DNA of 64,000 bases, taken from positions 124,001 through 188,000 of the forward strand of contig NZ_JAPCHW010000004.1 of assembly GCF_026107515.2 (NCBI RefSeq). The letters are read 5' to 3'. This DNA comes from Glutamicibacter sp. MNS18. GTDB lineage: Bacteria; Actinomycetota; Actinomycetes; Actinomycetales; Micrococcaceae. Under the pieces are notes generated by a model, which was not told the DNA's origin, did not search any database, and saw only the letters and a program-made list of their open reading frames with translations. Below, piece after piece: positions 1-9,041 of this stretch (positions are counted from its first letter, which is position 1; each line of letters opens with the position of its first letter). Both the position numbers and the translations under genes were made by a program.

Positions 1-99
1 ACCCGGCAGCAGGCGGGCATGCAGGGCTGCTGCACTGAACGCCTGGTACGGGGAGGTGACCGGAGCAGTGGACGGGGGCGTGGTAACACTTTGGCTCAT
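1..99 (-). CDS. N-terminus of a divergent gene, possibly a PMT-type protein mannosyltransferase
   Basis: An open frame begins with an ATG at 99 on the minus strand and runs off the left edge for 33 codons (N-terminus MSQSVTTPPS, ending near ALHARLLPG). In related actinobacteria the gene divergent from rsmI is often a dolichyl-phosphate-mannose protein mannosyltransferase, a multi-pass membrane glycosyltransferase. An N-terminal stretch of the type AALxARLLG fits the start of that family, but so few residues prove nothing. The upstream ribosome site is weak (AGAG). The identity rests on position next to rsmI; the existence of a gene here is more likely than not. Confidence 0.4.
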   Translation of the reverse strand, partial: MSQSVTTPPSTAPVTSPYQAFSAAALHARLLPG

Positions 100-166
100 C
101 GCTCTAAATGCTACCGGTGGACAAAAGGAATCCCGGAAGCCACACACCTGGCGTAGGCTAAAGACT

Positions 167-1042
167 GTGCAGAACACTGAAAACTATGGACAAATCGTCC
201 TCGGGGCAACACCCATCGGCAATCTTTCGGATGCCTCCCCGCGGTTGCGCGAAATCATGGCCAGCGCCGATCTGGTTGCGGCGGAGGACACCCGCAACTT
301 CCACCACCTGGCCCAGGCGTTGGGCATTCGCCCGACAGGTCGGGTGATGAGCCTGCACGAGCACAACGAACAGCACAAGATCGCCGAGGTGCTCGACGCG
401 GTGCGTTCCGGTTCCACGGTGCTGGTGGTGTCCGATGCGGGTATGCCCGCGGTATCGGATCCGGGCTTCCCCCTGGTTGCCGCGGCCCTGGACGAGGGGC
501 TGTTGGTCACCGCGGTTCCCGGGCCTTCCGCCGTGCTGACCGCGCTGGCGCTATCGGGCCTGCCGACCGGACGATTCACCTTCGAAGGCTTCCTGCCACG
601 CAAGGCGGGGGAGCGGCGCAAACGCCTGAACGCCTTGGCCGGGGAAGAACGCACCATGGTCTTTTTCGAATCACCGCATCGACTGGCCGCATTCCTCGCT
701 TCGGTCGCCGAGGCCTTCGGCGGGGACCGGCAGGTGGCCGTGGCCCGCGAACTGACCAAGAAATTCGAGGAAGTCAGGAGGGGCCCGGTGGGCGAGCTGC
801 TGGAATGGGCCGAGGCCGGGGTGCGCGGGGAAATCGCGGTGGTCATTGCCGGCACCTCGGCCCCGGAACCCGCGGAGGCCGGGGACCACGTTGACCAGGT
901 CGAAGAGCTGGTGGCAGCGGGAACCCGAATGAAGGAGGCCGTCGCCGAGGTCGCCCAACGCTTCGGACTGAAAAAACGGGAACTCTATGAAGCGGTCTTA
1001 GCACTCCGTCAAAATAGTGAAAGTCAGGGGCGAACCCCTTAG
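167..1042 (+). CDS. rsmI: 16S rRNA (cytidine-1402 2'-O)-methyltransferase RsmI
   Basis: RsmI methylates the 2'-OH of C1402 in the decoding centre of 16S rRNA, using S-adenosylmethionine, in the cytoplasm. The protein (291 aa) has the family N-terminus GQIVLGATPIGNLSD, followed by AAEDTRN, the SDAGMPAVSDPG loop, the VPGPSAVLTALALSGLP segment and the FFESPHR motif. The frame is open from 56, but the first 37 codons are unlike the family. The GTG at 167 sits 7 bases after TAGGCT (154-159), a -10 position expected for a leaderless transcript, so that start is preferred. Length is normal for the family. It diverges from the partial gene at the left edge. Confidence 0.93.
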   Translation: MQNTENYGQIVLGATPIGNLSDASPRLREIMASADLVAAEDTRNFHHLAQALGIRPTGRVMSLHEHNEQHKIAEVLDAVRSGSTVLVVSDAGMPAVSDPGFPLVAAALDEGLLVTAVPGPSAVLTALALSGLPTGRFTFEGFLPRKAGERRKRLNALAGEERTMVFFESPHRLAAFLASVAEAFGGDRQVAVARELTKKFEEVRRGPVGELLEWAEAGVRGEIAVVIAGTSAPEPAEAGDHVDQVEELVAAGTRMKEAVAEVAQRFGLKKRELYEAVLALRQNSESQGRTP

Positions 1043-1161
1043 GCTATTTGCACAACAGGATCGTATATCATTCGTGCATTTCGTGGTTTACACCAGGAAT
1101 CACGCCCCATTATCGTTGGAGTCAGACACAGTGTTCCAACATCAGTACAGGAGAAGCCTCT

Positions 1162-2646
1162 ATGAGCATTACCGCCGAACGCGAAGCGCAGCTGCTAGCG
1201 AAGGTTCCTACCGGCCTGTTAATCAACGGTGAATGGCGCGATGCCTCCGATGGTGGCACCTTTGACGTACTTGATCCTGCCACGGGCGAAAAACTTGCCA
1301 CCCTGGCCAGCGCTACCTCCGAGGACGCCATGGCGGCCCTGGATGCGGCGGACGCCGTCCAGGCTTCCTGGGCACGCACCGCACCGCGCGAGCGTGCCGA
1401 GATCCTGCGCCGCGGCTTCGACCTGGTCACCGAGCGCGCCGAGGATTTCGCCCTGCTGATGAGCTTGGAAATGGGCAAGCCGCTGGCCGAGGCCCGTGGC
1501 GAGGTCACCTACGGTGCCGAGTTCCTGCGCTGGTTCTCCGAGGAAACCGTGCGTCACTACGGTCGCTACGTGACTACTCCGGAAGGCAAGAACAAGGTCC
1601 TGGTCCAGCACAAGCCGGTCGGTCCCTGCCTGCTGATCACTCCCTGGAACTTCCCGCTGGCGATGGCCACGCGGAAGATCGCCCCGGCGATTGCCGCTGG
1701 CTGCACCATGGTGCTCAAGCCGGCCAAACTCACCCCGCTGACTAGCCAGCTTTTTGCCGCCACCATGATCGAAGCCGGTGTACCGGCCGGCGTGCTCAAC
1801 GTCGTCTCGGGCTCCTCGGCCTCGAAGATCTCCGGACCGCTGATGCAGGACGACCGCCTGCGCAAGGTTTCCTTTACCGGTTCCACCCCGGTGGGCAAGC
1901 AGCTGATGAAGGATGCCGCGGACAAGGTCCTGCGCACGTCGATGGAGCTGGGTGGCAACGCGCCGTTCATCGTTTTCGAGGATGCCGACCTGGACGCCGC
2001 CGTGGAAGGCGCCATGGCAGCGAAGATGCGCAATATGGGCGAGGCCTGTACTGCCGCGAACCGTTTTCTGGTCCACGAATCGGTCGCCAAGGAATTTACC
2101 GAGAAGTTCGCCGCGGCGATGAAGGCACTGAAGCCCGGACGCGGTACCGAGGCCGATTCGACCGTTGGGCCGTTGGTGGAGGAGAAGGCCCGCGACGAAG
2201 TCCACGCCCTGGTTGAGGCCGCCGTTGGCGAAGGCGCAACAGCGGTGGTGGGTGGTGCACCGGTTGACGGGCCGGGTTATTTCTACCAGCCGACCGTGCT
2301 GGCCAATGTGGCCAATGACGCGACGATCCTGAACCAGGAGATCTTCGGTCCGGTGGCCCCGGTCACCACGTTCCGGGACGAGGCGCACGCCATTGAATTG
2401 GCGAACTCGACCGAATACGGGTTGGCTTCCTACATCTATACCACCGACTTCAACCGGATGTTCCGTGTCTCGGAGCAGATCGAATTCGGCCTGGTTGGTT
2501 TCAACGCCGGTGTCATCTCCAATGCGGCGGCACCATTCGGTGGCGTGAAGCAGTCGGGCCTGGGCCGTGAAGGCGGCGCCGAAGGCCTGGCGGAATACAC
2601 CACCGTGCAGTACATCGGCATCGCCGATCCGTACGCAACGAAGTAG
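1162..2646 (+). CDS. gabD: NAD(P)-dependent succinate-semialdehyde dehydrogenase (aldehyde dehydrogenase family)
   Basis: This cytoplasmic enzyme oxidises an aldehyde, most likely succinate semialdehyde from GABA or polyamine breakdown, to the acid with NAD(P)+. The 494-residue protein is full length. The general-base Glu262 lies in MELGGNAPF and the catalytic Cys296 in GEACTAANR. The cofactor and substrate segments TPWNFPLAMATRK, FTGSTPVGKQ and EIFGPVAPV are intact, and the C-terminal KQSGLGREGG is typical of the GabD group. The open frame extends 38 codons upstream, but the ATG at 1162 has a strong AGGAGA site (1149-1154). It is monocistronic, ending before the hairpin at 2661. The exact aldehyde substrate is inferred from family resemblance. 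Confidence 0.85.
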   Translation: MSITAEREAQLLAKVPTGLLINGEWRDASDGGTFDVLDPATGEKLATLASATSEDAMAALDAADAVQASWARTAPRERAEILRRGFDLVTERAEDFALLMSLEMGKPLAEARGEVTYGAEFLRWFSEETVRHYGRYVTTPEGKNKVLVQHKPVGPCLLITPWNFPLAMATRKIAPAIAAGCTMVLKPAKLTPLTSQLFAATMIEAGVPAGVLNVVSGSSASKISGPLMQDDRLRKVSFTGSTPVGKQLMKDAADKVLRTSMELGGNAPFIVFEDADLDAAVEGAMAAKMRNMGEACTAANRFLVHESVAKEFTEKFAAAMKALKPGRGTEADSTVGPLVEEKARDEVHALVEAAVGEGATAVVGGAPVDGPGYFYQPTVLANVANDATILNQEIFGPVAPVTTFRDEAHAIELANSTEYGLASYIYTTDFNRMFRVSEQIEFGLVGFNAGVISNAAAPFGGVKQSGLGREGGAEGLAEYTTVQYIGIADPYATK

Positions 2647-2660
2647 TCCTCGTCCTGGCT

Positions 2661-2703
2661 GACACCTCCCGGCTGATTCACCATGAACCGGCCAGGAGGT
2701 GTC
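2661..2703 (+). terminator. Hairpin terminator after the aldehyde dehydrogenase gene
   Basis: The perfect 9-bp inverted repeat GACACCTCC / GGAGGTGTC begins 14 bases after the stop codon, with a further GGC/GCC pairing inside. There is no T tract, as with most hairpins in this window. Confidence 0.6.
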
Positions 2704-2902
2704 GGACGTTAACCCGCAGTGTCCGATGACCGGATCGGTGTAGCGCGAGCTGTGCGACGTAGGCCCAGCCACGACCCGAACCGGCCCCGGGAATCTGCAT
2801 TATCGATCCTGCTCTTCAGGCCACGCTACCGGTGCTGGCTACCTGGATCGCCGGATCGCAGGCCCTGTTCGGAGCTCACGGAAAGAGCCCGTGTCCGCGG
2901 GA

Positions 2903-5302
2903 TCAATGTCCCCTGCGCTGTGCATGACGCCGGAATGGTTCCACGGATGCCGGCCATAGCACGGCACGGATGCGCTGGGGGAGCGTGGCCTGCCGCCGAA
3001 GGGCGTCATGGACCAGCGCCAGATCCTGTCCAATGGACACGCCCTGGTTGCGATCGGGATGCCTCAGGGCATAAAAGGACTCCTCAACGATCCGTTCAAG
3101 GCGGGCCAGCTGGTCCCGACATTGGGGTATTCCCGTGGCCAGCATGGCGCAGTAGTCGGATTCCGACTGGCCGGGGTGGAGCGGATAGCCGTAAGCGGTA
3201 CCAAGATGTTGCAGTTCCTCCCATAGCGCCTGGGCGGCCTGCTCACCGCCGGGCTTGAGGGCCAGCAACCTGCGGCGGCGCTCGCGGCCTCGGCGCCAGG
3301 CGGGCAAGACACCGAGCAGCACCGTCAACGGCAGGAGAATCCACACCGCCAGCCAGGGAATGGCCGGGCCTGTATCCTCCGTTGCGCCCGGCGGCGCCGG
3401 GTCGGGGTCGGCGGAGGGGGCCGGGGCACTGGGGACCAGCTCCTCGGGTGGCAACGGCACGTCGCCGGGATCCGGGTCGGTCACTGTTTCCGAATCCTGT
3501 GCCGGCGCGTAGTCCGGTGCCACGCCCCGACCGGGAGTGGGCTCGAAGGGGGTCCATCCCAGCCCGGGCAGGTACAGTTCGGGCCACGCATGGGCCTGTT
3601 GTCCGCTGACGCGGTATCCGGCCAGTTCGGTGTCCATGGGATCGGCCGAGGACCGATTTGGTGTACCGGCACCGCCTTGACGGGTGCGGGTTTCTTCGAT
3701 GGCTTCACCCGGTGCATAGCCGATCACCACACGGCTGGGGATGCCCTCGGCGCGGGCCATGACTGCCATGGTGGTGGCAAAGTGCACGCAATATCCAGCA
3801 CGGCGATCCAGGAACGCGGTGATCACCTTCAAGTTCGCACCGTCGTATCCTTCACGCAGCGGGGTTTGCTCGGAATAGCTGAAGCGGCTCGATCGAAGGT
3901 AGTCCTGGATCGCCACCGCACGGTCAAAGTCGCCTTCGGGCGCACCGTCCTGTCCGTAGGCCAGCTGAAGATTCTCCGTAAGGACCTGCCCCAAGACGCC
4001 ATCGTTATCCTGGGGTAGCCGGCTCAGGCTGCGGTCCACGGGGGGACTGAGCTGTTGGAAGTAGGCGAAATTCCGTGCCAGGTTGGCATCCAGTTGCGGC
4101 TCGCTATGTGAGATGCGCACCTGGCGGGTGGCTTCGCGGGATGCGGTGGTGAATTGGGCAATCGAGGTCTGCGGCTGCCACTGCCAGGAGCCGGCGATCC
4201 CCTCGATCAGGTAGCTGTGCGCCGGCAACGGCAACTGCCGGTCACGCGGGGGATCCTCCCACAGCAGTTCGGTATATTGGGAGGTCGCTCCAAAGGACAT
4301 GAATTCATCACGCAGGGCCGTGGTCCCGGAGAAACTGCGTTGTTGGAGATCAGTGTCGGGTTCCCAGCGTTCGGAGTCGAGGTTGGTGATCACGTGGGTG
4401 CGCAGGTAGGGCGCCCGCTCCGCAGAGGTGAAATAGGTAAAAGCCGTGGCCGAGTTGTTGCTGCGCAGGTCGCGGCCCAGGTTCAACAGTGGATCCAGGT
4501 TGCTGGCGAAGAGTTGCCCGGACGGGCGGCTTCCTTCGGGCAGCATGCCCTGCCGGAAACCCGGCATCCAGGTGCTGGCGGCCACCAGAACCACGCTGGT
4601 CAGCAACGCCAGCACCGAAGCCACCTGCAGCTGCCGGGTGCTCGGCAGTGGGGCGAGGCGCCGACTCGGCCAGGCATAGGGTAGGAACGTGAAGTAGCAG
4701 ACCAGCGCGACCAGCAATACCACCAGATACCCGGTACCGGCCCCGCTGAGCTTGAACAGGGAGGCCAGCACCGGGGTGAAGGACAACGGCAAGACCACCA
4801 GCCCGGCCAGCCGGCGGAAGCTGGCCAGGGTCTCCACGAGCAGCGCCAGCACCAATGCCATAAGCAGGAACGCGAAATCCACTGCCCGGGTGAAAGCCAC
4901 CTCCGGGACCTGGGTAGCGAACTCCAGGGATGCATCCTCGAGCACTTGTCCGAAGCGTTGAAGCCGTCCGGCGCCCAGGGTGGGATCCTGCACGGCGGGA
5001 TGAAACCACAGGACGGCCAGGGCCACCAGGGTGCTGGCAACCGGTGCCAACCAGGAAGGCAACCGGCTGCCGCGAACCAGCGCGGCAGAGGCGTGGATCA
5101 ACAACAATGGAAACCACACTGAGAACAGCCAGCCGAACCCTTCAACAACACCGTTCAGGCTCGCCATCCCGGCCAGCATCGCTGTCAACAAACTGGCCCC
5201 GGTGGCCAGCAGCGCCAAAGGGTGGGCGCGGGCTTCCTGTGGTGGGTCGGTGTCCTGGTCAGCCGTTGGGGCCGGGGGAGGGGAAGTAAGCAGGGTGCTC
5301 AT
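2903..5302 (-). CDS. Membrane transglutaminase-like protein (TgpA type, DUF3488 + transglutaminase core + DUF4129)
   Basis: This 799-residue protein has about six hydrophobic segments in its first 230 residues, a large extracytoplasmic part holding a transglutaminase-like core, a Pro/Asp-rich linker, one more membrane segment (IPWLAVWILLPLTVLLG) and a charged cytoplasmic tail of DUF4129 type. In the core, the catalytic Cys lies in RRAGYCVHFATT, the His in QQAHAWPELYL, and the acidic residue in WTPFEPTPG. The family is usually encoded with a MoxR ATPase and a DUF58 protein, as here; its substrate is unknown, and cell-surface peptide processing is a guess. Its ATG at 5302 overlaps the stop of the DUF58 gene by ATGA, so the two are translationally coupled. 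Confidence 0.85.
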   Translation of the reverse strand: MSTLLTSPPPAPTADQDTDPPQEARAHPLALLATGASLLTAMLAGMASLNGVVEGFGWLFSVWFPLLLIHASAALVRGSRLPSWLAPVASTLVALAVLWFHPAVQDPTLGAGRLQRFGQVLEDASLEFATQVPEVAFTRAVDFAFLLMALVLALLVETLASFRRLAGLVVLPLSFTPVLASLFKLSGAGTGYLVVLLVALVCYFTFLPYAWPSRRLAPLPSTRQLQVASVLALLTSVVLVAASTWMPGFRQGMLPEGSRPSGQLFASNLDPLLNLGRDLRSNNSATAFTYFTSAERAPYLRTHVITNLDSERWEPDTDLQQRSFSGTTALRDEFMSFGATSQYTELLWEDPPRDRQLPLPAHSYLIEGIAGSWQWQPQTSIAQFTTASREATRQVRISHSEPQLDANLARNFAYFQQLSPPVDRSLSRLPQDNDGVLGQVLTENLQLAYGQDGAPEGDFDRAVAIQDYLRSSRFSYSEQTPLREGYDGANLKVITAFLDRRAGYCVHFATTMAVMARAEGIPSRVVIGYAPGEAIEETRTRQGGAGTPNRSSADPMDTELAGYRVSGQQAHAWPELYLPGLGWTPFEPTPGRGVAPDYAPAQDSETVTDPDPGDVPLPPEELVPSAPAPSADPDPAPPGATEDTGPAIPWLAVWILLPLTVLLGVLPAWRRGRERRRRLLALKPGGEQAAQALWEELQHLGTAYGYPLHPGQSESDYCAMLATGIPQCRDQLARLERIVEESFYALRHPDRNQGVSIGQDLALVHDALRRQATLPQRIRAVLWPASVEPFRRHAQRRGH

Positions 5303-6618
5303 GAGTTGCCCCAGATGTCCCGGACGCCCCACGATGCCGCAGGAAGGTGGAAACGCCACGAGGTGGAGGCGAAATGGCTGGCCAACTCGCGCTGGCGCCC
5401 GGGATGCGCGGACAGCAGGAACAGGTCGACGTTCCGTACCGTGGAAGCGAGGCTGGCCAGCCATCGGGCCTGAACATCGTTGAGCTCTCCGAGCACGAGG
5501 AACACGGGTTCATCGGCGAATCCCAAGAGGGTCTTGTTCAATGAACCGCTGAACATTTCGGTCCGGACCGGCTGGGCCTGGTCCTGGACCAGCCCCACAG
5601 TGGCTGTGGCAGCGTGGAAGTCCTCGAAGCGATCCAGTGCGGCGCTCGCCGAAAAGCCCGGCAGATGCTCGGAACTCAACCCCTGGCCGGCCGTGTCCTG
5701 GACCATCAGCTGGTATCCGCGAGCGGCATAGAGCGAGGCGATACTGCAGGAGAGTGACAGCGCTTTTTCGAATCGTTGCGTGCTGCGGACCGCGGGAGCA
5801 TCGGCGTGCGGGATCTCGAAGACCTGCTCGGCCGGGGTATGCCAGGCGCTCTGCCGCCGGTCAAGGACGATCAGGCTGTGCGCGGTGGCCACATAGTTTT
5901 CCTGACGGACCATGAGCTTGCCGTGGCGGGCGGTTGCCTTCCAGTGCACTTGCCGCATCGAGTCGCCTTGCTGGTGATCTCGGATCCCCACATCGTAGTA
6001 ATCCACCTCGGCGCTTTGGGTGTGGCGCGCCTCCCCGGTCAGCATTCGCTCGCCCAGGGCGGAGGAACTGCCCAACGCCTGGCATTGGGCACGTACCGCG
6101 ACGTTGTCGGACGCGGCGGTGTCCACCATTCCATCGACCAGGCCGCACGGATCGCCGACCAGCTGTTGGGCAGGACCCAGCCGGTGGATGCCGCGACGCC
6201 GGAAGATGATCTCGTAGTCGAATCGTCCCGGTGCCTGGAAAACCGGGGCGGCGGGATACTCCTCGGGCAGGACTTCACGGATAGTGGCCGCTTCCGGGCA
6301 GTGCAGTCCCACATCCACCAGCTGACCCACACTGATCGGTTCCTGTGGCAGCGTACGGTGCACATGGGAGGTTGTCGACCCGAAGCGCACAATGAGCCAG
6401 GCAGCCAGCACCAGAGCCAACAAGGCGCATCCAAGCGCCATCAGTTCATGGCGTCCGAGCAGATAGGCCAACAGCACGCACAAGGTTGAGAAACCGGTGA
6501 CCAGCCATCCACGGGTGGAAAGCAGATCCAGTGACCAACGCCGCAACACGGCCGAGCGCTCGGGATCCGAAGCGCCGGGAAGCACCTGGTGGGGATCGAA
6601 GCGTGGTGGCCGGGACAT
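5299..6618 (-). CDS. DUF58 domain-containing membrane protein
   Basis: The protein (439 aa) has two adjacent hydrophobic segments near residues 25-70 (GWLVTGFSTLCVLLAYLLG and ALGCALLALVLAAWLIV), then a soluble part with the DUF58 signature around YDVGIRDHQQGDSMRQVHWK, followed by a von Willebrand A-like C-terminal half. DUF58 proteins work with MoxR ATPases, possibly as the MIDAS-type partner, but their biochemical role is not established. The start at 6618 lies two bases after the moxR stop and the end overlaps the transglutaminase start, so this is the middle gene of a tight three-gene operon. Confidence 0.82.
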   Translation of the reverse strand: MSRPPRFDPHQVLPGASDPERSAVLRRWSLDLLSTRGWLVTGFSTLCVLLAYLLGRHELMALGCALLALVLAAWLIVRFGSTTSHVHRTLPQEPISVGQLVDVGLHCPEAATIREVLPEEYPAAPVFQAPGRFDYEIIFRRRGIHRLGPAQQLVGDPCGLVDGMVDTAASDNVAVRAQCQALGSSSALGERMLTGEARHTQSAEVDYYDVGIRDHQQGDSMRQVHWKATARHGKLMVRQENYVATAHSLIVLDRRQSAWHTPAEQVFEIPHADAPAVRSTQRFEKALSLSCSIASLYAARGYQLMVQDTAGQGLSSEHLPGFSASAALDRFEDFHAATATVGLVQDQAQPVRTEMFSGSLNKTLLGFADEPVFLVLGELNDVQARWLASLASTVRNVDLFLLSAHPGRQRELASHFASTSWRFHLPAASWGVRDIWGNS

Positions 6619-6620
6619 GT

Positions 6621-7592
6621 TCAGCGCACGCCGCCCACCATGGTCCGGTTCAACACCTCGTTGATGACCGCAGCGGCGTCTGTTCCCTCGGCTAGGGCCC
6701 GACGAGACAGGATCAGGCGGTGTCCCAGCAGCATCGGGGCCACCTGCCTGACATCCTCGGGTAGCACGTGGTCGCGGCCCGATACGGCCGCGTGGGATTT
6801 GGCGGCCCGCACCCATTGCAGGAGTGCACGCGGCGAGGCGCCGACTGTCACCTGCTGGTGTTCGCGGGTTGCCCGGCCCAGGTCCACCACGTAGCCTGCC
6901 AGGCGTGCGCTGACTTCCACCTGCTGTACCTGGGTAATCATCTGTTGCAGCTGGTCCAGGGTCAGACAGGCCGACAGGTCCTCCAATGGGCTGTGCCCGT
7001 GGTGGCTGCGCAACATCTGCACTTCGGCATCTCTTGCGGGATAGCCCATGGATATCCGGGCCATGAAGCGGTCACGTTGGGCTTCGGGCAGCGCGAATGT
7101 GCCCTCGGCATCGATCGGATTCTGGGTGGCCATCACCATGAAGGGTTGCTGCAGGCGGTGGGTGACCGAATCCACGGTCACCTGCTGCTCTTCCATGCAT
7201 TCGAGCAATGCGGCTTGGGTCTTGGCGTTGGCCCGGTTGATTTCGTCGGCGATCACGATATTGGCGAAGACGGGCCCGGGATGGAAGGAGAAGTCCTGGG
7301 CCTGCGGGGAGAATACGGACACACCGGTGACATCGCTGGGTAGCAGGTCCGGAGTGAACTGGATGCGGGTGACCGTGCAATCCACACTGCGGCCGAGAGC
7401 CTTGGCCAGCATGGTCTTGCCCACACCGGGAACATCCTCGACCAGCAGGTGCCCACCGGCCAGCAATACCACTAGGGCGGTCTGGATCGCCTCGGGTTTA
7501 CCGTCGACCACTTGGGCCATTGAATCCATGATGCGTTGGCAATGCGCGCCGAAGTCAGCATCCACTGAAGGCAGCGTCCGGTGAACGCTCAT
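6621..7592 (-). CDS. MoxR family AAA+ ATPase
   Basis: A 323-residue AAA+ ATPase of the MoxR class, thought to act as a chaperone-like remodelling factor for partner proteins of the DUF58/transglutaminase operon. Walker A is GVGKT (residues 56-60) and Walker B is IVIADEINRA with the acidic pair near 116-117. Sensor 1 is visible in VMATQNPIDAEGTFALPEAQ and the lid region follows. The ATG at 7592 has a GGGAGGG ribosome site upstream. It is the first gene of the moxR-DUF58-transglutaminase operon, divergent from tatD. The direct substrate cannot be told from sequence. Confidence 0.88.
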   Translation of the reverse strand: MSVHRTLPSVDADFGAHCQRIMDSMAQVVDGKPEAIQTALVVLLAGGHLLVEDVPGVGKTMLAKALGRSVDCTVTRIQFTPDLLPSDVTGVSVFSPQAQDFSFHPGPVFANIVIADEINRANAKTQAALLECMEEQQVTVDSVTHRLQQPFMVMATQNPIDAEGTFALPEAQRDRFMARISMGYPARDAEVQMLRSHHGHSPLEDLSACLTLDQLQQMITQVQQVEVSARLAGYVVDLGRATREHQQVTVGASPRALLQWVRAAKSHAAVSGRDHVLPEDVRQVAPMLLGHRLILSRRALAEGTDAAAVINEVLNRTMVGGVR

Positions 7593-7822
7593 TCAAACCC
7601 TCCCGGTGAGGTCGGTGAAAGGTCCAGCTCAGTCCAGCATCATGGCGTGGTGTGCCATCAGCCTTAACCCTACCAACATGCAGTGTCATGTATCACCCTT
7701 GGGGTATCCGGGTGAGGCGCCACCTGCCTGCCTCTGGACCGGGCGCCGCAGCGTGCCCCCGGCATGTGTCCGGAAAGTGGCAGAATCTAAGGGGAATGAG
7801 CCACGGTTGGGAAGGAAGCCAG

Positions 7823-8776
7823 GTGTCACAGCTTGAACAGATGCAGTATCAGGGAATTCCAGAAGCCTACCGGCCGCCGGTTGAACCGGTGGCCGCAGCC
7901 GGGGGACGCCACCGCACCACCACTGTTGAAAAAGGCGGCAACAAGCGCAACCTGCTGTATCCCGATGCACCGGAGGCCCTACCGTCCCCGGTGATCGACA
8001 ACCACACCCACCTGGATTTCCGGGACGGGAAAGTCAATGTCAGCGTGCAACAGGCCGTGGATGCCGCTGCGGCGGTAGGGGTCAGTGGGCTGATCCAGGT
8101 GGGGTGCGACGTGCCATCGTCCAGGTTTGCGCTCAAGGCCGCGAATGAACACCCGCAGGTCCTTGCCGCCGTGGCCATCCACCCCAATGACGCCGCCCGG
8201 TTGGCGGAGGTCGGGGAACTGGAACAAGCCATCGAGGTCATCGAAGAGCTCGCTTCCGAACCCCGGGTGCGGGCCATCGGGGAGACCGGGCTGGACTATT
8301 ACCGCACCGGTGATGAAGGGCGCCCGGCCCAGGAAGAATCCTTCCGCCGTCATATCGAGATCGCCACACGGCATGGCAAGGCCCTGCAGATCCATGACCG
8401 CGATGCCCACGAGGATGTGGTGCGGGTACTGCTCGACAGCGAACTGCCGGACAAGGTGGTGTTCCACTGTTTTTCCGGTGATGGGGAACTGGCGCGGATC
8501 TGCAACGAGAACGGCTGGTACATGTCCTTTGCCGGGACCGCGACCTTCAAGAACTCCACCGGGATCCAGCAGGCGTTGGCCTTGGCCAAGCCCGAGCTGA
8601 TTCTGGTGGAAACCGATGCCCCGTTCCTGACCCCGCATCCCTTCCGTGGCCGACCCAACGCCAGTTACATGATTCCCTACACGGTGCGTTTCATTGCAGA
8701 TCACCGCCGAAATGGGCTGCTGGAAACTTGTGAGCAGATCATGGCGAATTCGCTGGAAGTGTACGGCGCATTCTAG
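7823..8776 (+). CDS. tatD: TatD family metal-dependent hydrolase / DNase
   Basis: TatD proteins are cytoplasmic metal-dependent nucleases with a TIM-barrel amidohydrolase fold, linked to DNA repair and DNA fragment turnover. The metal ligands are visible: DNHTHLDF, the catalytic Glu in GETGLDYYR, His in QIHDRDAHED, FHCFSGD, and Asp in ETDAPFLTPHP. The frame is open much farther upstream. The GTG at 7823 is chosen because of GGAAGGA (7810-7816) before it and because the next residues (SQLEQMQYQGIPEAYRPP) read like the family's usual start; the ATG at 7796 is an alternative with poorer ribosome-site spacing. The length, 317 aa, is slightly longer than the E. coli protein because of an actinobacterial N-terminal extension. 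Confidence 0.88.
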   Translation: MSQLEQMQYQGIPEAYRPPVEPVAAAGGRHRTTTVEKGGNKRNLLYPDAPEALPSPVIDNHTHLDFRDGKVNVSVQQAVDAAAAVGVSGLIQVGCDVPSSRFALKAANEHPQVLAAVAIHPNDAARLAEVGELEQAIEVIEELASEPRVRAIGETGLDYYRTGDEGRPAQEESFRRHIEIATRHGKALQIHDRDAHEDVVRVLLDSELPDKVVFHCFSGDGELARICNENGWYMSFAGTATFKNSTGIQQALALAKPELILVETDAPFLTPHPFRGRPNASYMIPYTVRFIADHRRNGLLETCEQIMANSLEVYGAF

Positions 8777-8856
8777 CCCCTGCCCGGTGTGTTTTGCGCC
8801 ATTCTTGGTTGCGCCATTATTACAATTCGGTTACGGTACTAAAGGTGTCTAGCGCT

Positions 8857-8880
8857 GGACGCGGGTTTCTCCCCGCGTCC
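8857..8880. terminator. Perfect 9-bp hairpin in the tatD-rpf intergenic region
   Basis: GGACGCGGG and CCCGCGTCC form a perfect stem around a six-base loop, 80 bases after the tatD stop. No T tract follows. It may end tatD transcription or be the first element of a long rpf leader. A second imperfect hairpin (arms CTGCC/GGCAG with TCGG/CCGA inside) lies at about 8901-8935. Confidence 0.4.
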
Positions 8881-9041
8881 GGGGTGATGTCCAAATCGAG
8901 CTGCCTCGGGTAAAATCCGAAGATGGCAGATCGATTGCAAACCGTTAGTACTAATTGGTGGTCAGGGGCCGCCAGATCGGATCCCGCCACCAGGCGGGCA
9001 GGCACCACCGGTCACCAATCGATGGGGAACCACACACTGTG

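Noticed and set aside
8777-9041. c-di-AMP (ydaO) riboswitch before rpfB
   Set aside because: Expected from the gene type, but I could not find the conserved cores; only generic hairpins are visible.
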